Source: an uncultured Prevotella sp. (GTDB lineage Bacteria > Bacteroidota > Bacteroidia > Bacteroidales > Bacteroidaceae). From it: a DNA stretch of 40,764 bases. Position 1 is the stretch's first letter, and each line of letters starts with the position of its first letter. Positions 35,276 through 40,764 of this stretch are shown piece after piece. The notes under the pieces were generated by a model. That model saw nothing but the letters and a program-made list of their open reading frames with translations. It searched no databases and was not told where the DNA came from. The position numbers and the translations under genes are program-made. Location: contig CAMOQW010000005.1 of NCBI GenBank assembly GCA_946623195.1, forward strand, positions 1 to 40,764. The letters run 5' to 3'.

Positions 35276-35388
35276 CTTTTTTTAGTGAATATTTTTTAAA
35301 ACTCTATCGGAATCGGCTTAAAGCACTGAATATAAACCGGTTGTGATTTCCTTACAAAGGTGGGGCAGGCTGCCGCCAAACGCTTTTT

Positions 35389-35413
35389 TGCACATTTTAT
35401 GATAAAAAGTGCA
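35389..35413. promoter_or_regulatory. Imperfect 25-bp palindrome upstream of the acyltransferase promoter
   Basis: TGCACATTTTAT (35389-35400) and ATAAAAAGTGCA (35402-35413) are inverted copies with one mismatch around a central G. The right edge is one base from the putative -33 TTG (35415-35417). The single-base centre suits a dimeric protein site better than a hairpin. The rest of 35276-35388 is AT-rich and shows nothing I can name, apart from a short ACCGGT palindrome at about 35336. Confidence 0.45.
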
Positions 35414-35414
35414 G

Positions 35415-35441
35415 TTGTTTTAAATAAAATCATTACCTTTG
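35415..35441 (+). promoter_or_regulatory. Promoter of the acyltransferase operon
   Basis: TTG at 35415-35417 and TACCTTTG at 35434-35441 resemble the Bacteroidota -33 and -7 elements, with a slightly short spacing. The predicted transcript start, about 35447, is roughly 20 bases before ATG 35468. The same TACCTTTGCACC sequence occurs in the divergent mraZ promoter on the other strand. Confidence 0.6.
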
Positions 35442-35467
35442 CACCTTGTTAGTTAACAATTGAGAGA

Positions 35468-36292
35468 ATGGAACAAGTAACGGAGAAAACTATTGACATC
35501 GACAGTATTCTGAAAAGCAAGATGGGAACCAGGGCGAAATGGGTCCCAGGCTTCCTCGTGTCCTGGCTCAAGCGCATAGCCCATCAGGATGAGGTGAACA
35601 GTTTCCTGTGGGAGTCGCGCTATCAGGTTGGCACCGATTGGCTGGAGGAGTGCGTGCGCTATCTTCAGATGACGCTGGTGGTGAAGGGGAAGGAGAACCT
35701 TCCTGCCCCTGACGACGGCCGTCTCTATACCTTTGTGTCCAACCATCCCTTGGGTGGCGAAGACGGGGTGGCCCTGGGAGCCATCATCGGGCGCCATTAC
35801 GACTCGCGCTTCCGCTATCTGGTCAACGACCTGCTGATGAATCTGCCCGGACTTGCCCCGCTGTGCATACCCATCAACAAGACCGGCCATCAGGGGCGCA
35901 ACTTCCCCGCCTTGGTGAAGGCAGGCTTCGAGAGCCGGAACCACATGCTGATGTATCCGGCGGGCATTTGTTCACGCAAGCATCATGGCGTCATCCGCGA
36001 CATTCCCTGGTCGAAGACTTTCATCGTCAAGAGTGTCGAATATCAGCGCGACGTCGTGCCCATCCATTTCAGTGGGCAGAACTCAAAGTTCTTCTATAGG
36101 CTAGCCAATTTCTCTGACAAATTCCTGCCCTTCAACCTGGCCATGCTCTTCCTGGTTGACGAAATGTATAAGAACGTCGGGAAGACCTTTGAGGTAAAGA
36201 TCGGAAAACCTATTCCCTGGCAGACCTTCGACAAGTCAAAGACCCCGCTCCAGTGGGCACAGTATGTGCAAGAAAAAGTTTACAATCTATAA
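35468..36292 (+). CDS. PlsC-like O-acyltransferase, probable glycine-lipid GlsA
   Basis: This 274-residue protein is of the lysophospholipid acyltransferase type. The acceptor motif is NHPLGGED at 92-99 (H93 and D99 in the HX4-5D role), followed by INKTGHQGRN and YPAGICSRKHHGVIRDI, which corresponds to the P-E-G block. It is followed one base later by an OlsB-like N-acyltransferase. In Bacteroides thetaiotaomicron such a pair (GlsA and GlsB) makes N-acyloxyacyl glycine lipids, GlsA adding the second, ester-linked acyl chain. Assignment rests on this pairing and on motif type. Another lysolipid acyltransferase role cannot be excluded. The start ATG 35468 follows a good promoter. Confidence 0.8.
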   Translation: MEQVTEKTIDIDSILKSKMGTRAKWVPGFLVSWLKRIAHQDEVNSFLWESRYQVGTDWLEECVRYLQMTLVVKGKENLPAPDDGRLYTFVSNHPLGGEDGVALGAIIGRHYDSRFRYLVNDLLMNLPGLAPLCIPINKTGHQGRNFPALVKAGFESRNHMLMYPAGICSRKHHGVIRDIPWSKTFIVKSVEYQRDVVPIHFSGQNSKFFYRLANFSDKFLPFNLAMLFLVDEMYKNVGKTFEVKIGKPIPWQTFDKSKTPLQWAQYVQEKVYNL

Positions 36293-36293
36293 T

Positions 36294-37286
36294 ATGGAAC
36301 AGCCCATCATTTCTCCCATCAGCAAGGACTTGCTCAGGCGTGAACTGACACCTGACAAGCAGTTGCGCATGACCAACAAGAGTAACAATGAAATCTACAT
36401 CATCACGGCCCATAATGCACCTAACGTGATGCTGGAGATAGGCCGACTGCGTGAAATCGTCTTCCGCGAGGCTGGTGGCGGCACGGGTAAGGAGACGGAC
36501 ATCGACGAGTTCGACACCTGTCCCAACTGCTACAAGCAGCTCATCGTGTGGAACCCTGAGGAGCAGGAAATCATCGGCGGCTATCGCTACCTGCCCGGTA
36601 CCGACTGGGAGTATGATGACAAGGGGCAACCCATTCTGGCCACCAGCCACATGTTCCATTTCTCGGAGAAATTCATCCGTGAATATGCCCCGCTGACGGT
36701 TGAGCTGGGCCGCTCCTTCGTGTCGTTGCCCTATCAGTCGTCGCGCATGGGGGCCAAGAGCCTGTTTGCCCTCGACAACCTGTGGGACGGTCTTGGCGCG
36801 CTGACCGTCATCCGTCCGAACGTGAAGTATTACTTCGGCAAGATGACCATGTATCCCTCCTACATCCGTAAGGGTCGCGACATGATCCTATACTTCCTGA
36901 AGAAATACTTTGACGACAAGGACAACCTGATCATTCCCATGAAGCCGCTGGAACTGGAGACCGACCCCAAGGAGTTGGAGGCGCTGTTCGGAGGCAAGAC
37001 CTTCAAGGAAGACTATCTGGTGCTGAACCGCGAAATCCGCAAGATGGGCTATAACATTCCCCCGCTGGTCAACGCCTACATGGGCCTGTCGCCAACGATG
37101 AAGCTTTTCGGTACGGCCATCAATTATGGATTTGGCGACGTGGAGGAAACGGGAATCCTGATTGCCATCGACGAAATCTTCGAGGAGAAGCGCAAGCGCC
37201 ATATCGACACCTTCATCAAGGAGCATCGTGACGAACTGGAAATTACCAGCGGAGCTAACAAGCTGATTTACAAAAACAAAGAATAG
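36294..37286 (+). CDS. OlsB-like GNAT N-acyltransferase, probable glycine-lipid GlsB
   Basis: This 330-residue protein is of the Acetyltransf_5/OlsB type, which uses acyl carrier protein-bound 3-hydroxy acyl chains to N-acylate an amino acid. Characteristic stretches are LREIVFREAGGGTGKETDIDEFD (about 48-70), EEQEIIGGYRYLPG and ELGRSFVSLPYQSSRMGAKSLFALDNLWDG. With the preceding acyltransferase it forms the likely glycine-lipid pair. ATG 36294 (MEQPIIS) begins one base after the upstream stop. An earlier in-frame ATG at 36264 overlaps the upstream gene and is less likely. The glycine specificity is by analogy with Bacteroides. Confidence 0.82.
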   Translation: MEQPIISPISKDLLRRELTPDKQLRMTNKSNNEIYIITAHNAPNVMLEIGRLREIVFREAGGGTGKETDIDEFDTCPNCYKQLIVWNPEEQEIIGGYRYLPGTDWEYDDKGQPILATSHMFHFSEKFIREYAPLTVELGRSFVSLPYQSSRMGAKSLFALDNLWDGLGALTVIRPNVKYYFGKMTMYPSYIRKGRDMILYFLKKYFDDKDNLIIPMKPLELETDPKELEALFGGKTFKEDYLVLNREIRKMGYNIPPLVNAYMGLSPTMKLFGTAINYGFGDVEETGILIAIDEIFEEKRKRHIDTFIKEHRDELEITSGANKLIYKNKE

Positions 37287-37287
37287 T

Positions 37288-39489
37288 GTGTGCAGACTGC
37301 TGCTACTGTGGGCACTGCTGCCGTCAGTGGCCTGGGCCCAACATCTGGACTCCCTTCACATCATGATTGACGGTGAAGCGAAGTCGAATGCTCCCTATGT
37401 CTATCCTACCTTTCAGGCGGCTGCCAGCCATTTCGTGGATGGCGTGACGGTGTACATCCGTCCCGGCGTCTACTGGATTGACGACCCCGACGACCCAACG
37501 GTCAGGGTGGGGCGCGACGGCCGCGAACCGTTTGGCATGACCATACGTTGCAGACACCTGACGCTCATCGGACAGGGCCAGACGCCGGAGGACGTGGTGC
37601 TGGCTTCGCAGCGCGGACAGACCCAGGGGGCTGTCGGCAACTTCACCATGTTCGACTTCTGGTGCCGGACGCTCCGCGTGGAAAACCTGACGATGGGCAA
37701 CTATTGTAATGTGGACCTCGTCTATCCGCGCAACCCTCTGCTGAATCGTCCGAAGCGGTCGGATGCCATCACCCAGGCCCACGTGGGCTATGTGCATGGC
37801 GACACGCTGACCGCCCGGCGCGTGCGCTTCATCAGTAGGCTGAACCTGAATCCGTTGAACGGTGCCCGCTATTCCTGTTATGAAGACTGCCATTTCGAGT
37901 GTACCGACGATGCGCTGAACGGTTCGGCCGTCTATCGCGACTGCCATTTCGACTTCTACGGCCAGAAGCCGTTCTGGAGCACACGAGGGGCCGGCCCGTT
38001 GTTCATCAACTGCCTCTTCAATGCCAAAAGCGACAACCGCGAGCTGTACTTCTGCAAGCAGGGAGGTCCCGTGACGCTCATCGACTGCCGTTATGAGGCA
38101 CCCTCCGACAGCGTCTACATCGGATGGACGGCCTATCCACAACCCTGGCTACGCTGCTATCAGCAGAATTTCACACTCAACGGCAAACCCTACCTGGTGG
38201 GTGCCCGCCAGCCAGACAATACCCTGCAGCCTGCCCTGCTGACGCGTGACATGAAGCAGGCTCCCTACTTAGGCATCAGCCGGCATGAGGCTACCCTGCA
38301 GACCGGACGCGACACGCTGCTGCTCCGCTGCCCTGAGAGCGTACGATGGCACGTGGCCGCAGGCTATAGTCGCTACGTCAGGCTGTCGGCTGCCGACGAT
38401 GGCACCGTGGTTGTGGTGCCCACGAACGATAGTGAAGAGACTGCGGCATTCTGCGTGGTGGCTACCACGGACGATGGCCGTGAGGCCGCCTGCCACCTGA
38501 CGGTAGAACCCTCGCCATTGCCCCCGCCCGACGTCATCCGTTCCCGTCTGCGACTATTCCGCGACAAGGCCGAAATGAACTATACGCTGACCGCAAAGGC
38601 GGAGGCCGACGATTCGCGTACGGTCTGGTATCGCGACTCCATACCGGTGGCCGTCACGTATCGTCAGGAGACCTATCAGCTTCAGGAGGCTGACAAGGGC
38701 CACGTGCTGAGAGCGGTGCTGCATCCCAAACAGAAGCGCAGCGGCTATGGCGAGCCCGTAGTCAGGCAGGCCCGGGTGAAACGTACGCAACGGCAGCACC
38801 GGATGGAAACCGATTTCCATCAGTTATATTGCGACTGGCAGCCCGTCGTGGCGGAGGGACTGTGGACCACTGACGGCTATAAGCCTGAGGATACGGCAGC
38901 GTTCCCCTGGTCGTTCGACCGAGGGAAGCCGATGTGGGAGTATGCTGAGGGCTATAATGGGGCGGTCGGCATGGGACTGCTGCAGGCTCAGCGCGGAGCC
39001 CGCCTGATGTACACTCCCGTCAGCCGCACGTATGGCGACATGTCGCTGACCCTGAAGGTTGACCCCACCAAGACGGCCGGGCAGGGCTTCGGCTCGGCTA
39101 CCGGACAGTATATGGACATCTGCTTGAAATTCGATACCCACACGCTGACCGGCTATGGACTTCGCATCATACGCACCACCAAGCATGCTAAGGCCGTAGA
39201 CTTCCTGCTGGTGCGCTATCAGCAAGGACAGGTCACCGCCCTCACGGAGCCCATCTCCTCCACCTGCTATCGCACCGGTTGCACCATCTCGATTGATTTC
39301 GCCGGCCGCCGGCTGCGTGCTCACGTGGAGACGGCAACGCCCCAACCCGCTGGCTCCGTGCTGCCTCATGTGGTTGACCTGGAAGCCGAAGTAGAGCCCA
39401 ACAGCTATGGCGGCTTACACATCCAGCACACTGGCTCCTGCGGCGAGAGCACCACCATGCTGCATCACCTGATGGCGGAGTGGCAGTAG
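37288..39489 (+). CDS. Secreted pectinesterase-fold beta-helix protein with C-terminal sandwich domain
   Basis: The product has 733 residues and a signal peptide (1-17, ends AWAQ). The N-terminal half resembles pectinesterase beta-helix proteins: YPTFQAAASHFVDGVTVYIRPGVYWI (about 40-65), LTLIGQGQTPEDVVL, then helical turns YEDCHFECTDDALNGSAVYRDCHFDF and GPLFINCLFNAKSD. The usual pectinesterase catalytic aspartates (QDT and VDFIFG) are not seen, so methylesterase activity is doubtful. The middle has Ig-like segments. The C-terminal 220 residues look like a concanavalin-type sandwich (SLTLKVDPTKTAGQGFGS). GTG 37288 is the only start, one base after the N-acyltransferase stop, so the three genes form one operon. 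Confidence 0.75.
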   Translation: MCRLLLLWALLPSVAWAQHLDSLHIMIDGEAKSNAPYVYPTFQAAASHFVDGVTVYIRPGVYWIDDPDDPTVRVGRDGREPFGMTIRCRHLTLIGQGQTPEDVVLASQRGQTQGAVGNFTMFDFWCRTLRVENLTMGNYCNVDLVYPRNPLLNRPKRSDAITQAHVGYVHGDTLTARRVRFISRLNLNPLNGARYSCYEDCHFECTDDALNGSAVYRDCHFDFYGQKPFWSTRGAGPLFINCLFNAKSDNRELYFCKQGGPVTLIDCRYEAPSDSVYIGWTAYPQPWLRCYQQNFTLNGKPYLVGARQPDNTLQPALLTRDMKQAPYLGISRHEATLQTGRDTLLLRCPESVRWHVAAGYSRYVRLSAADDGTVVVVPTNDSEETAAFCVVATTDDGREAACHLTVEPSPLPPPDVIRSRLRLFRDKAEMNYTLTAKAEADDSRTVWYRDSIPVAVTYRQETYQLQEADKGHVLRAVLHPKQKRSGYGEPVVRQARVKRTQRQHRMETDFHQLYCDWQPVVAEGLWTTDGYKPEDTAAFPWSFDRGKPMWEYAEGYNGAVGMGLLQAQRGARLMYTPVSRTYGDMSLTLKVDPTKTAGQGFGSATGQYMDICLKFDTHTLTGYGLRIIRTTKHAKAVDFLLVRYQQGQVTALTEPISSTCYRTGCTISIDFAGRRLRAHVETATPQPAGSVLPHVVDLEAEVEPNSYGGLHIQHTGSCGESTTMLHHLMAEWQ

Positions 39490-39517
39490 GCAGTATGGCA
39501 AAGTCTGGTTCAGCAGA

Positions 39518-40293
39518 TTATCGGTATTCTTTCAGCAAGGCAATGATGTCGGCAATGAGTTTCGGTGTGCCATACTTGCGCCCGTTCATGCCGTAAACTA
39601 CAGCATAAGAGAAATTGTCGGCCAGGCACTCTTCCGGAGCGAAGACATAGTCGGTATTTCTGCCCATCACATCCATGAAGTCCGACACTTTGCTGACGGG
39701 ATAATAGGTGTCCAAGGTATCGATAGGAACAAGAACAGACTCGTTGAATTTGAAGAACGACGCGTCTTGCCCTGCTTCAGCAGATGCCTCGGCCCATGTC
39801 TTGGTGTATAGCACAATCAGTTCACACTTACGCTTCACACCGTCGATGGTAAACGTAGCATAGTTGTCCATGTGCTCCACGTCGGGATTGGCGAGAATCA
39901 TCTCCCTGATGGCTGGCGAGAAGGCATGGTCGGCACCTGTTACCGTAAAGCCTATCAAACTGTACATCCTACTGCGGAAGGAGGGAGAGTTGCGTGTCAG
40001 ACAATGGAACATCTCGTGGGCGATGGTGTCACAGAATTTAAGCGGCATGCTCTCTGACTTCTTCAGCAGTGAGTCACTTACATATATCTCTGTCTTGTGG
40101 GTATAGGCAGACACGACGTCATCAGCAGTTGCTGTCCTTCAGCCAGGGTGGCGAAATGATAGTTGATGACGACTGACCTTGCTGGGTTGTCCCTCTCGAC
40201 ATTCTGGCACGATGACAAGGCGATGCCCCCCCACAGCATCGTGGCAACCACGTACATTAGCTTGATTGTAAATAAGATACCTTTCGATTTCAT
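39518..40293 (-). pseudogene. Frameshifted lipoprotein zinc-metallopeptidase-like gene
   Basis: Two frames together make one protein. The first (40293 to 40078) gives a lipoprotein signal with lipobox LSSC (cysteine 29). The second (open from 40138 to 39518) gives a zinc-peptidase-like domain with HExxH in AHEMFHCLTRN, SLIGF, and a later EECLADNFSYAVVYG whose E may be the third ligand. The frames overlap only between 40138 and 40078, so a one-base loss near 40100-40138 would explain it. The total length, 776 bases, is one short of a multiple of three. No ribosomal slippery heptamer is apparent. A GTG at 40114 could start a truncated cytosolic form of 198 residues. Family name unknown to me. 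Specific function not assigned. Confidence 0.65.
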
Positions 40294-40431
40294 ACTTAGT
40301 GACAGTTAGCTTTATTCATCTCGCGTACTAAGATAATGCTTTTGGCTGATTGTACCAAATAATTTACAAAGCTTTTCGAAATGTATCGCTACGAAACGAT
40401 CAGCAAATCGCCTGTTGATTAAGACAGGTGA
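40294..40431. other. Non-coding region upstream of the broken metallopeptidase gene
   Basis: This 138-base AT-rich stretch holds no open reading frame of note. It contains a small inverted repeat, CCTGT (40413-40417) with ACAGG (40426-40430). It probably carries the promoter of the gene at 40293 on the minus strand, but I could not identify a convincing -7 element. Confidence 0.4.
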
Positions 40432-40440
40432 CTAATCTAT

Positions 40441-40531
40441 CATCCCTCCCTTCACCGTGCCGGAAGCCCTTTCTGCAAAGGGATTCGCCAAAAAACATCC
40501 CTCCCTGAATCCCTCCCTGCATCCCTCCCTT
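40441..40531. repeat. CATCCCTCCCTG 12-bp repeats
   Basis: Three consecutive 12-bp units at 40496-40507, 40508-40519 and 40520-40531 read CATCCCTCCCTG, AATCCCTCCCTG and CATCCCTCCCTT. A further copy lies at 40441-40452. On the minus strand they give a purine-rich GGGAGGGAT array that would translate as repeated REG units in a 70-codon reading frame (40432-40644) starting with GTG. I do not regard that frame as a gene. Confidence 0.8.
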
Positions 40532-40539
40532 GATGTCTC

Positions 40540-40602
40540 TTCGGCTGATAAGGCTGCCTTATTTCGAAATAACCTGCCTTTATTGCCGAAAAAGGCGCCC
40601 TT
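40540..40602. repeat. About 21-bp repeats built around TTCGAA-like palindromes
   Basis: On the minus strand two to three units of about 21 bp follow each other: GGCGCCTTTTTCGGCAATAA, GGCAGGTTATTTCGAAATAA and a partial GGCAGCCTTAT. The middle unit contains the perfect 14-bp palindrome TTATTTCGAAATAA (40559-40572). They lie between the CCCTCC repeats and the 22-bp tandem array. Confidence 0.7.
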
Positions 40603-40607
40603 ATGAC

Positions 40608-40687
40608 GAGCCGTAACCTCACTGGTAGTGAGCCGTAACCTCACTGGTAGTGAGCCGTAACCTCGCTGGTAGTGAGCCGTAACCTCG
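40608..40687. repeat. 22-bp tandem array, 3.6 copies, each with a hairpin
   Basis: Units at 40608-40629, 40630-40651, 40652-40673 and a partial 40674-40687 begin GAGCCGTAACCTC and end TGGTAGT. Units 1 and 2 are identical and unit 3 differs by one base (A to G). Across each junction CTCAC-TGGTA-GTGAG can form a 5-bp stem. There are no spacers of different sequence, so this is not a CRISPR array. Bases 40688-40764 show no gene or clear structure. Confidence 0.9.
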
Positions 40688-40764
40688 TTTTTCTTGACAA
40701 AACGTGAGTCGTCAAAAAAGCGGCGAAAATTCAGTCTGTAAATTTGGATATTCCGGAAAAAGCA

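Noticed and set aside
40078..40138. Programmed ribosomal frameshift joining the two metallopeptidase frames
   Set aside because: No slippery heptamer or strong downstream structure is visible in the overlap, so a mutation or sequencing error is the simpler explanation.
40432..40644. Possible 70-codon minus-strand gene
   Set aside because: It begins with a GTG inside the 22-bp tandem array and consists almost wholly of translated repeats (REGCREGFREG, FFGNKGRLFRNK). It is more likely a by-product of the repeat mosaic, though I recall similar short hypothetical proteins being annotated in Prevotella.
40608..40687. CRISPR-like array
   Set aside because: The 22-bp units are directly adjacent with no variable spacers, and no cas gene is in the window.
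1..40764. Defence system, prophage, integron or new toxin-antitoxin pair
   Set aside because: Every long conserved reading frame is explained by cell-wall, lipid, polysaccharide or Rpn-type genes. No integrase, tail, restriction, toxin or reverse-transcriptase motif was seen on either strand.

Overview
The window looks like a chromosomal segment of a Bacteroidota organism, most likely a Prevotella/Segatella-type member of Bacteroidales. The reasons are the SusC/SusD pair with lipoprotein and glycosidase neighbours, a division/cell-wall (dcw) cluster in the Bacteroidota arrangement with FtsL_2-type FtsL and no murF or ddl, promoters of the TAnnTTTG type, and generally weak Shine-Dalgarno sites. 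The genus is inference from style, not a database result.

Left edge (1-1.2 kb, + strand): a strong intrinsic terminator of a gene outside the window, then one Rpn/PD-(D/E)XK family gene. It converges on the polysaccharide locus and is separated from it by a 14-bp perfect hairpin.

1.3-19.6 kb (all - strand, transcribed right to left): a polysaccharide utilisation locus. In transcription order it holds a LacZ-like GH2, a GH106 alpha-L-rhamnosidase, a sialate O-acetylesterase-type SGNH esterase, a second GH2, a secreted xylose-isomerase-like TIM barrel, a DUF5123-type beta-helix lipoprotein, SusC and SusD. The enzymes suggest a rhamnose-bearing, acetylated plant polysaccharide, pectic or arabinogalactan-like (inference). 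SusC/SusD come last, no regulator is present, and the locus starts only 60-68 bp behind ftsZ.

19.7-35.2 kb (- strand): the dcw cluster in the order mraZ, rsmH, ftsL, ftsI, murE, mraY, murD, ftsW, murG, murC, ftsQ, ftsA, ftsZ, mostly overlapping or nearly abutting. The mraZ promoter carries three TGGGN boxes at 10-bp period, the known MraZ operator pattern. MurE has the DNPR motif of meso-diaminopimelate-adding enzymes.

35.2-39.5 kb (+ strand, divergent from mraZ): a PlsC-like acyltransferase and an OlsB-like GNAT N-acyltransferase, probably the glycine-lipid pair GlsA/GlsB, followed one base later by a secreted pectinesterase-fold protein. 39.5-40.3 kb (- strand): a lipoprotein metallopeptidase gene broken by a frameshift. 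40.3-40.76 kb: no convincing gene, but a mosaic of three kinds of short repeats.

The most unusual signal is not a new enzyme system. It is a set of short, strand-asymmetric, low-complexity or palindromic micro-elements, both intergenic and in frame inside genes. At least four lie inside the GH2 gene at 9447-12170, including a 78-bp step bounded by direct repeats and two strong G-quadruplex-type tracts, and there is one each in rsmH and the GH106 signal peptide. I saw no tRNA, rRNA, CRISPR array, intact insertion sequence, phage or defence system.
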